From assembly GCA_964392985.1 (NCBI GenBank), contig CAYMSF010000082.1, positions 1 to 14,557 of the forward strand: a DNA stretch of 14,557 nt. Reading direction: 5' to 3'. This stretch comes from CAYMSF01 sp964392985 (lineage in GTDB: Bacteria; Verrucomicrobiota; Lentisphaeria; Victivallales; Victivallaceae). Position numbers and translations under genes: made by a program. The notes under the pieces are model-generated. The model was not told where the DNA came from. It saw nothing but the letters and a program-made list of their open reading frames with translations, and searched no databases. Below are positions 7,173-14,518 of this stretch, piece after piece; position 1 is the first letter of the stretch, and the number at the start of each line of letters is the position of its first letter.

Positions 7173-7228
7173 TTGTCAAATTCATTCTTTATAGTGTATG
7201 GTATATACGATAATCAAATATTTTGATT
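7173..7228 (+). promoter_or_regulatory. Possible promoter and 17-bp palindrome for the exported CBM9/barrel gene
   Basis: The best rightward promoter I can see is TTGTCA (7173-7178), 18 nt, TATGGT (7197-7202), which is only moderate. It is followed by a perfect 7-3-7 palindrome, AATCAAA TAT TTTGATT (7212-7228). This has the same geometry as the 7-3-7 dyad on the regulator side but different half-sites, so it may bind another protein or be unrelated. The 279-nt region 6983-7261 contains no gene. Inside it, AACATTA (7091-7097) and TAATGTT (7119-7125) form a further wide inverted repeat. Confidence 0.35.
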
Positions 7229-7261
7229 TGAAACATAATGTTTTGGTCTGGAAAATGCTTT

Positions 7262-10195
7262 ATGACATGTTTTAAAACAATATTATACTGTTTATGTATC
7301 TTTTACAGCACTATTGCCATTATGGCTGACTCTGCTTTGCTGACAATTCCACGCAATAATACCACAGTAAAAATTGATGGTTATTTGAATGATAAATGTT
7401 GGGAAAACGCCAGTGGAGCGGTGCTTATTCCTAACACTCCGGAAGATAACAGACAATTTGAAAATGGTTGTTTCCAAATTATTTATGATCAGCAAAACAT
7501 CTATATCGGCGGTATGCTGGAGCAATCATTTCTCGACCCTGAGCTAAATAAACTGGATTTAGTTAAAAATAAAGCGGAGACTGATAATGACCCGCGTATT
7601 TACCGCGATGATATCGTTGAGTTATTTCTTCAAACACCAGACGCAAGAGAGTACTGGCATTTTGTAATAAATTCCAGCGGAAAAATTTTACGTTCAAAAG
7701 TCTCGATGGACAATGGATATGAAAAAATGCAACCTGAATGCGGAATTCAGATTAAGACCTGCAGCACAACCAAAAGATGGAGTTTTGAAATTGCTGTGCC
7801 TGTGGAGTTGTTTGGCGGCAACAAAATAAACAAAGGACGCAAACTTTTACTCGGACTATTTCGTAACAACAATCCTAAATCTGAAATTACGGCGTGGACA
7901 CCATCCTTGCCAAACTTTAATCAAACAGCCCAATGGGGCGAAATTGTCTTTGAAGAAACGGAGATGACAGTCCAAGGCACAAGCATCAATACCACTCAAT
8001 CACGCATTGAATCCTCCATTAAACTTAATGAAGGCAGATACCGGTTGATTGGAACATTAAATATCAATCCGCTCAAAATTGAAAAAACTGGACAGACGTT
8101 GATAATGGAAGGAAAAACAGACGGCAACACAGGAACGACTCAAATAACGGTTATTAATGACGATTCCGGTAAAACTCTCTGGCGTTCGCCAATACTGAAA
8201 ACCGCCGTAAAACCAACAACAGCTCAAATAAACTTGAACATTCCAGGGCAATTTAAACTAACCGTAAACCGTGAATTAATTTGCAGCGGTTATAATAATA
8301 TCATTCGTGACTTGAATCTGCCGGCAAAAATTAACGTTATCGCGTTAGAAATTGAAGGTGAAAATCGCCCCTTGTCAGGAACGCTGCAATTAGGAATGCT
8401 AAAAATTGAACCGTCTCAATGGTTGATCTCGGATAAAGCAATTCCCAATTGGATGAATGAGGATTGTAACGTATCCAACTTTAATCTCTACGATGGCAAA
8501 CCGATAAATGGTAAAACCTATCTGCGTTTTGCCGTATTACGCAACCACACGTTATTTGCACCGCAACGCCCTGACGGCCAATTATATCTGGCGAATGGTA
8601 TTGTTAATTCATGGGCATTGCGCATCGGCTCTCCTTTGACCTGTCCACTGCCCGATTATGAATTGAATATTAATATTCCGGAAGAACTTAAAATACCGCT
8701 TTATGATTTTAACCGTCGTTTTTATTCCCGCTATAAACATAATTTCAGCAATCAGGTTAATAACGGGCGCAGACAACTTAGTTTTAAATTTCATCTGCCG
8801 ATGCCACGTTTGGATTATAATTGGGGGTATAACGTCATAAATTTTCTGGTTAAACCTGATTTTTCAAATTCGGTCAAGAACACGGTTATACCGGTCTATA
8901 TCTGGCAGCGCGGACGCGGACTGGCAGAATACCCGCAGGAATATAAACTTAACATTCTGCCGGAATTAAATGCTATCAGTCCGAAAAAAACAGTAATCAG
9001 TCTATGGGATTGTGAGCGCGATACGTGTTTCACGCTTGATGAAATGAAATTGGTATTGGAGACTTTTTCCAAAACCGGCATCAATTACGTTGGAATCATT
9101 GATACTCAAAACTCTGATGAGGACCTGGCAGCAAATCGCCTCGCACATGAATTAGGCATGAAATCCATCATGACACATTGTGCCAACAGTTCGCAATTTT
9201 TACGCGAACGGCTTAAAGAAAAACCTCAATTTAAGATTGAAAATCCGGTTTACGCCAGACCGTCTTGGAAACCAGGCATGTGTCCGCTGGCTTTTCTGAG
9301 TGACCCATGGATAAAAACATATTATGAAAAAAGGTTTCCGCTTTATAACATTTTTATGGATGATGTTGAACGCGGCATTAATGGGAGTTGTTTGTGTTTG
9401 AATTGCCGTCAGGAATTGGCAAAACGCTTCAATTTGGGAACAGTTCCAGACGCAGCATCAGTTTACCGGGAATATCAAAATGAACTTATCAAATTCCAAA
9501 TTGATTTGAACCGCCAGATGGTTGATTATCAACTTACCCTGGCCCAAAATGTGAATCCGCAGATTAGATCAGCGGTTTACTCCGGTTATGATTCCCCGGA
9601 CACCAAAATAACTTACGGCATGGATTGGCAACGCTACCGCGATGTAGATTATCCCAGCGCCGGCTATGTGATAAATAATGAAATCATTAACGCAACAAGA
9701 AAAAATCTAAATGGGAAACAGATGATTTGCGGTTACATATTGAATTCAAATCTTTATGAAAAACCGTTATCTCAACAAAATATTAAAGCGGTACTGTTCC
9801 ATCAGGTGCGCAACAGCGGATTCGGCGGAGTACTGATATGGATGTGGCGCGAGTTGGATGGTCGCGGCTATCATGCCATTGCCGATTTTGCCAGAGGCGT
9901 AGCAACATTCGAGCCGTTCCTCTCAGAATCCAACGTAATCAATCCCGCGCCAATTTGCACAGGAATGGCTAAAGAAACAGTTTCGGTGTATAAGCTGAAT
10001 GGACAATACCTCATTCTCGCAGTAAATATGCAAAAGACAGCTAAAAAACTCAAAGTCAGACTTCCTGAGGAGATATCACAAGCCGAGGTTTTTGATTTCT
10101 ACCGCAATGAGAAAAAAATAGTAAAAGAGAGTTTTTCTTCAGAAATTCCCGCCAATGATGTCGGTTTGATTTTGATTAAACCTTCAAATCAATAA
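7262..10195 (+). CDS. Large exported protein: CBM9-like domain plus TIM-barrel glycosidase-like domain
   Basis: 977 aa from ATG 7262, chosen because it gives a normal signal peptide (MTCFKTILYCLC core, cleavage likely after AIMA) with GGA about 10 nt upstream; an in-frame ATG at 7238 would add 8 residues and has no ribosome binding site. Residues about 25-235 look like a CBM9/DOMON-type domain: IDGYLNDKCWENA, an IYIGG strand, DDIVELFLQTP, and WSFEIAVPVELFG. A middle region of beta-rich segments (about 240-560) is unassigned. Residues about 575-885 resemble a (beta/alpha) barrel: ISLWDCERDTCF, INYVGIID, IFMDDVERG (Asp700, Asp701, Glu703), then the cysteine cluster SCLCLNCRQEL (Cys710, Cys712, Cys715), GYDSPDTKITYGMDWQRYRD, and GGVLIWMWRELDGRGYH. 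A C-terminal beta domain (about 905-972) ends the protein. It probably binds and cleaves a carbohydrate outside the cytoplasm; the glycosidase family is not one I can name. Divergent from the regulator gene. Confidence 0.75.
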   Translation: MTCFKTILYCLCIFYSTIAIMADSALLTIPRNNTTVKIDGYLNDKCWENASGAVLIPNTPEDNRQFENGCFQIIYDQQNIYIGGMLEQSFLDPELNKLDLVKNKAETDNDPRIYRDDIVELFLQTPDAREYWHFVINSSGKILRSKVSMDNGYEKMQPECGIQIKTCSTTKRWSFEIAVPVELFGGNKINKGRKLLLGLFRNNNPKSEITAWTPSLPNFNQTAQWGEIVFEETEMTVQGTSINTTQSRIESSIKLNEGRYRLIGTLNINPLKIEKTGQTLIMEGKTDGNTGTTQITVINDDSGKTLWRSPILKTAVKPTTAQINLNIPGQFKLTVNRELICSGYNNIIRDLNLPAKINVIALEIEGENRPLSGTLQLGMLKIEPSQWLISDKAIPNWMNEDCNVSNFNLYDGKPINGKTYLRFAVLRNHTLFAPQRPDGQLYLANGIVNSWALRIGSPLTCPLPDYELNINIPEELKIPLYDFNRRFYSRYKHNFSNQVNNGRRQLSFKFHLPMPRLDYNWGYNVINFLVKPDFSNSVKNTVIPVYIWQRGRGLAEYPQEYKLNILPELNAISPKKTVISLWDCERDTCFTLDEMKLVLETFSKTGINYVGIIDTQNSDEDLAANRLAHELGMKSIMTHCANSSQFLRERLKEKPQFKIENPVYARPSWKPGMCPLAFLSDPWIKTYYEKRFPLYNIFMDDVERGINGSCLCLNCRQELAKRFNLGTVPDAASVYREYQNELIKFQIDLNRQMVDYQLTLAQNVNPQIRSAVYSGYDSPDTKITYGMDWQRYRDVDYPSAGYVINNEIINATRKNLNGKQMICGYILNSNLYEKPLSQQNIKAVLFHQVRNSGFGGVLIWMWRELDGRGYHAIADFARGVATFEPFLSESNVINPAPICTGMAKETVSVYKLNGQYLILAVNMQKTAKKLKVRLPEEISQAEVFDFYRNEKKIVKESFSSEIPANDVGLILIKPSNQ

Positions 10196-10278
10196 ATCCC
10201 AGCATACAAACACGCCAGTTCCAGCGGTTATTTTGATTCTGGATAGTATCATTCCATAAAAATATCAAAAATAAACGT

Positions 10279-10312
10279 ATTATTCTTTGAATTATTAAAA
10301 TAACAGAATAAT
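10279..10312. promoter_or_regulatory. Inverted repeat before the Lrp/AsnC gene, possible autoregulatory site
   Basis: ATTATTCT (10279-10286) and AGAATAAT (10305-10312) form a perfect 8-bp inverted repeat with an 18-nt centre. It contains a possible -35 box TTGAAT (10287-10292), about 47-52 nt before the regulator's ATG; the -10 is poor. Lrp/AsnC proteins commonly bind A/T-rich dyads at their own promoters, so position supports the call, but A/T-rich dyads also occur by chance. The rest of 10196-10338 shows no gene and no convincing terminator for the preceding gene. Confidence 0.4.
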
Positions 10313-10338
10313 GTATTGTAAAACAAAGGAAAATAAGA

Positions 10339-10794
10339 ATGATTAATGATATAGACATTAAAATAATGAATATAATTCGCAATAACGCTAAAATCTCAAA
10401 TGCTGACTTAGCGAGGAAGATGGGGATGGCGCCTTCAGCGGTCCTGGAACGTGTCAGGAAGCTTGAAAGCAACGGTTATATCACTGGCTATGAAACGCGA
10501 CTGGATTACAAAAAATTCGGCTTGAAACTTACCGCATTTATAGAACTGCTCACTTCGGAAAGCATTGGCGCCACCGAAATCGGCTACAAACTGGCGGCTC
10601 TGCCATTTATTCAAGAAATTTACAGTGTCAGCGGAGATTATTGTTATCTTATTAAAGTAAAAGTTGCCGATAGCGATGCCCTTGCCGCACTGTTAGCAGA
10701 AATGGGAAAGATCAAAGGAATCAAAAGCTCTAAAACAACGCTGGTGCTTAAAGCCGTCAAGGAATCATCATCAATTGAGCTGAAAGATTTCTAA
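10339..10794 (+). CDS. Lrp/AsnC-family transcription regulator
   Basis: 151 aa, the usual size. Residues 1-50 form the AsnC winged HTH (INDIDIKIMNIIRNNAKISN, then ADLARKMGMAPSAVLERVRK and LESNGYITGY). Residues 65-140 form the RAM ligand-binding/oligomerisation domain (LTAFIELLTSESIG, EIYSVSGDYCYLIKVKVADS, IKSSKTTLVLKAVKE); SGDYCYLIKV is the motif at the effector-binding face. These proteins form dimers to octamers and respond to amino acids or related small molecules. AAAGG lies 10 nt before the ATG. The permease gene starts 24 nt downstream, so this regulator probably controls that exporter. Effector unknown. Confidence 0.92.
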   Translation: MINDIDIKIMNIIRNNAKISNADLARKMGMAPSAVLERVRKLESNGYITGYETRLDYKKFGLKLTAFIELLTSESIGATEIGYKLAALPFIQEIYSVSGDYCYLIKVKVADSDALAALLAEMGKIKGIKSSKTTLVLKAVKESSSIELKDF

Positions 10795-10818
10795 AACAAT
10801 TAATTAAAGTTATCGTAA

Positions 10819-11772
10819 ATGAAAAATAAACGTTTAACCGGTCTGTTGCTGGGCATGACCGCAACAACATTTTGGGCGAGTTTTTACATCGTCAGCCGAT
10901 TTCTTTTTGGAGAAAACGAAGCAAAAGTTGATCCGCTTTTTCTTACTTTTGTGCGCTATCTGGTTGCTGCCGTGTTACTGCTGGCAATAATGCTTTATCA
11001 GAAAAAAATGCCGGTCATAAGAAAGTGTCTGAAGAAAGATTTGATTATCTTCATTTTTCTCGGTCTGACTGGTGTTGTCCTGGAAGGGACACTGGTATTT
11101 TATTCATTGAAATTCACTACAGTTGCAAGAAGTTGTCTGCTCGCTAATGCCTCCCCGGTTTTTACCGTTATTCTGGCCTATTTCGCCCTGAATGAAGGAA
11201 TGTCCAAAATGAAAATTACCGGAATGATAATTGGATTTATCGGCATTTTTGCTGCGATATTCAGTCGTGGCGGGAGTGATGTATACACATCGGCTTCTGC
11301 TGTTACCGGTGACTTAATGGCGCTGGTATCAGGAATCTGCTGGGCAGCCTATACCGTATGGGGGGTAAGAGTGTCGAATGAATATGGTGGCATGGTCAGC
11401 GGGTTCGTTTCAATATTATTCGGCGTGGTATTGATGCTCCCGGTTGTTATCATTGGCGGTGGGAATATGTCATTGGACTTGCCATTGCGGGTATGGTTGG
11501 GAGTGATTTATCTGGGTATAGCCGCTAACGGTATTGCCTATGCATGCTGGTTCTCGGCGTTAAAATACTTAAAGGCCGGCGAACTCGGCGCATTGGGCTA
11601 TGTCAGTGCCGCCATGGCTATGACACTTTCAATATTGCTGTTGCAGGAAAAACTTAATTGGACGTTTCTTGCCGCCATCGTTCTAGTTTTTTATGGTGTT
11701 TATTTAATGATAAAAAATCCTCCGGAAAAAAGCAAGGCGACAACTTGTCAAATTAATAATACAGTTTTATAG
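10819..11772 (+). CDS. EamA/DMT-superfamily permease (probable metabolite exporter)
   Basis: 317 aa with about ten membrane segments (approximately 6-28, 40-60, 75-97, 101-123, 131-150, 164-184, 193-213, 225-245, 256-275, 282-298), arranged as two EamA repeats. The family signatures are clear: FTTVARSCLLANASPVFTVI at the end of repeat one, LNEGMSKMKITGMIIGFIGI, GDLMALVSGICWAAYTVWGV, and in repeat two LKAGELGALGYVSAAMAMTL, then LLQEKL. It acts in the inner membrane. Pairing with an Lrp/AsnC regulator suggests export of an amino acid or related metabolite, but DMT members vary and import cannot be excluded. The ribosome binding site is weak, so translation may depend on the upstream gene. Confidence 0.9.
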   Translation: MKNKRLTGLLLGMTATTFWASFYIVSRFLFGENEAKVDPLFLTFVRYLVAAVLLLAIMLYQKKMPVIRKCLKKDLIIFIFLGLTGVVLEGTLVFYSLKFTTVARSCLLANASPVFTVILAYFALNEGMSKMKITGMIIGFIGIFAAIFSRGGSDVYTSASAVTGDLMALVSGICWAAYTVWGVRVSNEYGGMVSGFVSILFGVVLMLPVVIIGGGNMSLDLPLRVWLGVIYLGIAANGIAYACWFSALKYLKAGELGALGYVSAAMAMTLSILLLQEKLNWTFLAAIVLVFYGVYLMIKNPPEKSKATTCQINNTVL

Positions 11773-11853
11773 TAGCCATCTGCCGGGATTTGTTACTTTA
11801 CATACTTTTTGTCATCCAAGAATAAATTTATAACAATCAAGGAATTTGCCACG

Positions 11854-13041
11854 ATGAAAGAGCTAAAGATCGGAATAATTGGAACATGCCGCAGAGGCTC
11901 TCTTGCTGACCGCCATCTTAATTCGGAAGACCATGTCCGCATCGTTGCCGGTGCCGATATCTCAAACCATCAGTTGGATAAATTTAAAAACAGAATCAAA
12001 GATACTCAAGGTTATATCCCAAATGCCTATCTTGACTATCGGGAAATGATTAAAAAAGAAGAACTTGACGGGGTATTTGTCTGTTCCCCTGATTTCTGTC
12101 ATGAAGAACAAGCTACCTTTGCGCTCGAAAATAAAGTTTCGGTTTATCTGGAAAAACCGATAGCCATTTCCATCGCCGGCGCCGACCGCATTCTCCGCGC
12201 AGCCTATGAAAATAAGAGTAAACTGGTACTGGGGCATAATATGCGCTATATGTCATTCGTGCTTAAAATGAAGGAATTGATTGACAGCGGTGCAATTGGA
12301 GAGGTCAAAGCCATCTGGTGTCGCCATTTTATCAGTTATGGCGGCGATGCCTATTTCCGTGACTGGCATGCGGAACGCCAATATTCAAACAGCCTGCTTC
12401 TGCAAAAAGGGGCACACGATATTGATATAATCCACTGGTTGGCTGGTTCATATACTAAACGTGTCTGCGGACTCGGCGCGCTTACTCTTTACGGCGATTT
12501 GCCGAAGCGACAGAAAAATCCGGAAATTCCAGTTGAAGTCGGTTTTGACACTAATCACTGGCCGCCGACAGAACAGAAAGATTTTAATCCCGTAATTGAT
12601 GTTGAAGACATCAACATGATTACCATGCAATTGGAAAACGGCGTACAGGCATCGTATGAACAATGTCATTTCACGCCTGACGCCAGTCGCAACTACACTG
12701 TCATCGGCACGAAAGGCAGAATTGAGAATTATGGAGATGAGCAGGATAACTGCACCGTTGAGCTTTGGGATTATCGCAAAACCGACTCATTCAGGCTCCA
12801 TGGTGACGCAACATTCAGAACCCATGCGGCAGCGGACGGACACGGCGGTTCAGACCCGAGAATTGTCAGAAGTTTCTATGCTGCGTTGCGCGGTGAAGGA
12901 ACGCCCAATTCAACGCCTCAGGCAGCGCGTTACAGCGTCGCCACAGGATGTTTAGGCGCGGAATCCATCCGTTCCGGCGGAATTCCTAAAGAAATGCCGA
13001 AACTTCCACCGGAACTGGAGAATCATATTTTTCACAAATAA
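11854..13041 (+). CDS. Gfo/Idh/MocA family oxidoreductase, canonical motifs
   Basis: 395 aa from the ATG at 11854, which has AAGGAA 9 nt upstream; an in-frame TTG at 11809 would add 15 residues with no ribosome binding site. The N-terminal Rossmann domain starts at once (KIGIIGTCRRGSLADRHL, with GTCRRG in place of GxGxxG). EKPIAIS (Glu100-Lys101-Pro102) is the catalytic/cofactor loop. LQKGAHDIDIIHWLAG (183-198) supplies His188, Asp191 and His194 where the family has its substrate-site Asp and His. VIGTKGRIENYG (283-294) is the central beta-sheet motif. The protein is somewhat long, with an inserted stretch around 205-250. It probably oxidises or reduces a sugar, amino sugar or inositol with NAD(P) in the cytoplasm. 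The neighbours (permease before, UlaG-like hydrolase after) give no substrate. Confidence 0.88.
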   Translation: MKELKIGIIGTCRRGSLADRHLNSEDHVRIVAGADISNHQLDKFKNRIKDTQGYIPNAYLDYREMIKKEELDGVFVCSPDFCHEEQATFALENKVSVYLEKPIAISIAGADRILRAAYENKSKLVLGHNMRYMSFVLKMKELIDSGAIGEVKAIWCRHFISYGGDAYFRDWHAERQYSNSLLLQKGAHDIDIIHWLAGSYTKRVCGLGALTLYGDLPKRQKNPEIPVEVGFDTNHWPPTEQKDFNPVIDVEDINMITMQLENGVQASYEQCHFTPDASRNYTVIGTKGRIENYGDEQDNCTVELWDYRKTDSFRLHGDATFRTHAAADGHGGSDPRIVRSFYAALRGEGTPNSTPQAARYSVATGCLGAESIRSGGIPKEMPKLPPELENHIFHK

Positions 13042-13061
13042 ATCATCTGGAAAATATTTAC

Positions 13062-13124
13062 ATGAAGAATTTTATCACCATAATAGATTATGTTTCAATA
13101 AATCAGCAGCAAGGTGCAATTTGA
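13062..13124 (+). CDS. Possible 20-codon leader ORF before the UlaG-like gene
   Basis: ATG 13062 opens a 20-codon frame (begins MKNFITIIDYV) whose TGA (13122-13124) overlaps the TTG start of the next gene as TTGA. A GGA lies about 11 nt upstream. Such an overlap can couple translation, which would help an otherwise poor TTG start. The peptide has no recognisable features and chance occurrence is quite possible. Confidence 0.25.
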   Translation: MKNFITIIDYVSINQQQGAI

Positions 13125-13888
13125 TAAAAATTCATCATCTCAGGAACGCTACTTTTATTATAGAGGCGGAAAACAATTTCATATTAATTGATCCGATGCT
13201 CGGAGACAAAGGCACATCGCTTCCGTTCGCACTGATTCGATATAAAGCGAGACGCAATCCTCTCGTTCCTCTGCCGCCAAACAGTGCTCAACTTTTGGAG
13301 AAAGTTACCCAATGCCTGATCACTCACACTCATCCCGACCATTTGGACAAAGCTGGAGTGAAATTTTTAAATACTCATAACATTCCAGTTGTATGCAGTT
13401 ACCGTGATGAGCATAGTTTGCGCAAAAAAGGAATTGATGTGAGATCAGCATTGAAACCAGGTATATATCATGATTATTTAAATGGCAGAATTATTGGAAT
13501 TCCTGCAATACATGGTTCGGGTTGGATTCATTATCTTATGGGAAAAGTCATGGGATTTTACTTGCAACTGCCAAAGTCGCCTTCAATCTACATCAGCGCT
13601 GATACGATTTTAACCGACGACATCGAAAAAACATTAAGTGAATTAAAACCTGATATCGCCATAGTTGCATCAGGGTCAGCCAGGCTTGATATCGGTAAAC
13701 CGATTCTTATGACCGTCGAAGAAATTATTCGATTCGTTGAAAAAGCTCCCGGGAAAGTTATTGCCAATCATCTCGAATCACTCAATCACTGCCCGACGAC
13801 CAGAAAACAATTGGCAGAAAAATTATCCACAAAAGGATTGCTGGATAAAGTTTATATTCCTGAAGATGGCGAGACCATAGAAATATAA
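13121..13888 (+). CDS. UlaG-like metallo-beta-lactamase-fold hydrolase
   Basis: 255 aa. The metallo-beta-lactamase fold shows as ATFIIEAENNFILIDPM (10-26), the metal motif THTHPDH (68-74: His69, His71, Asp73, His74), His131 in AIHGSG, Asp161 in YISADTIL, and His217 in IANHLES. These fit two-metal binding of the UlaG/Lactamase_B_3 type, whose members hydrolyse sugar-acid lactones or phosphoesters. The start is TTG at 13121 with AAGGTG 4 nt upstream; no ATG, GTG or TTG further upstream keeps the frame with a better site. There is no signal peptide, so it is cytoplasmic. It follows the oxidoreductase by 79 nt and could open a lactone made by that enzyme; this is inference only. Confidence 0.82.
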   Translation: MIKIHHLRNATFIIEAENNFILIDPMLGDKGTSLPFALIRYKARRNPLVPLPPNSAQLLEKVTQCLITHTHPDHLDKAGVKFLNTHNIPVVCSYRDEHSLRKKGIDVRSALKPGIYHDYLNGRIIGIPAIHGSGWIHYLMGKVMGFYLQLPKSPSIYISADTILTDDIEKTLSELKPDIAIVASGSARLDIGKPILMTVEEIIRFVEKAPGKVIANHLESLNHCPTTRKQLAEKLSTKGLLDKVYIPEDGETIEI

Positions 13889-13937
13889 ATCATTCCATAA
13901 ATAACGTCATCAGTGAATACAACATGGTTCTCAATAG

Positions 13938-14357
13938 TCACCCCTTTCTTTCCCACACTGCGATAATTTCACCGAAATAGAGTTTGTGTCCTTTGGGCGG
14001 ATCATTTTTTGTAGTCATGGTTGAGAAGCCTTTTTTACAGACGATAATCAGTTTCGCCTCGGCATAAGCGATTCCGGGGTTTGTATTAATACCTGTCAGA
14101 CCAGCCGCCTTGGTTTTATCCATATCACGTCCGGACTTAGTACCAAAAAGTTTGAGCGCCGGGCGGTATTTTTCATCAAAAAACGATAGAGTGAAATATT
14201 CTTCTTTTTCAACGAATTTGAATGTATTGCGATCTGTATGAACTAAAATAAATGCCATCGGTTTATTCCAATAACCGATGCCGCCCCAGCTTGCCGTCAT
14301 ACCATTGAAACACTGTTCATTGCCGGCAGTAATCAACATCCATTCAGAGCTTATCAT
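13938..14357 (-). CDS. Flavin-reductase-domain protein (5' end incomplete at this start)
   Basis: 139 aa from the first ATG. It matches the flavin reductase-like FMN-binding domain: EWMLITAGNEQCFNGMTASWG (5-25), NKPMAFILVHTDRNTFKFVE (31-50), EYFTLSFFDEKYRPALKLFG (53-72), TKSGRDMDKTKAAGLT (73-88), AYAEAKLIIVCKK (97-109), and HKLYFGEIIAVWERK (124-138). These proteins bind FMN or FAD and serve as NAD(P)H:flavin reductases or flavin carriers. The family normally begins about 25 residues before the WMLITAG motif, and those residues are present upstream in the same frame, so this ATG is probably internal. Convergent with the UlaG-like gene; no clear terminator in the 49-nt gap. Confidence 0.75.
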   Translation of the reverse strand: MISSEWMLITAGNEQCFNGMTASWGGIGYWNKPMAFILVHTDRNTFKFVEKEEYFTLSFFDEKYRPALKLFGTKSGRDMDKTKAAGLTGINTNPGIAYAEAKLIIVCKKGFSTMTTKNDPPKGHKLYFGEIIAVWERKG

Positions 14358-14518
14358 CTTAATGATATTTCCCTGTATATCGTTTGGAGATATTTTCTTG
14401 AAATTTGCAGTAATGTCATATGGCGGTGTTTGGGGTTCGACAACGCTGTCGGCAAAACCGTCAGACGCGAAAAATAATAAAATGACTGAAGCTAAAAGAG
14501 CGGTATACTAGACGACAT
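14358..14518 (-). pseudogene. 5' extension of the flavin-reductase gene with a frame break
   Basis: Going upstream from 14357, the minus-strand frame stays open for 50 codons to a TAG at 14510-14508. Nearest the domain it reads NFKKISPNDIQGNIIK, which fits the family's usual pre-domain segment. Before that comes ALLASVILLFFASDGFADS, a signal-peptide core and cleavage site. This stretch contains no ATG, GTG or TTG. The nearby ATG (14518-14516) is one frame off and hits a stop at 14494-14492. One extra T in the T4 run (14497-14494) would join them as MSSSIPLFLASVILLFF and onward. The gene may be a recent frameshift mutant, a sequencing error, or use an unusual start. An in-frame TTG nearer the window edge (14548) is another candidate start for the joined frame. 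Confidence 0.55.

Noticed and set aside
10196..10260. Terminator after the large exported protein gene
   Set aside because: CCAG/CTGG pairs are present, but no continuous stem followed by a T-run could be built.
11829..11835. A single TATAACA half-site upstream of the oxidoreductase gene at 11854
   Set aside because: It matches the regulator half-site, but no partner lies beside it and the same 7-mer also occurs inside the coding region near 9344. In A/T-rich DNA a lone copy means little.
11809..11853. TTG start for the oxidoreductase at 11809
   Set aside because: No ribosome binding site, and the Rossmann fold begins directly at the ATG at 11854, which has AAGGAA.
13889..13937. Bidirectional terminator between the converging genes
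   Set aside because: No inverted repeat with a T-tract on either strand was found in the 49-nt gap.
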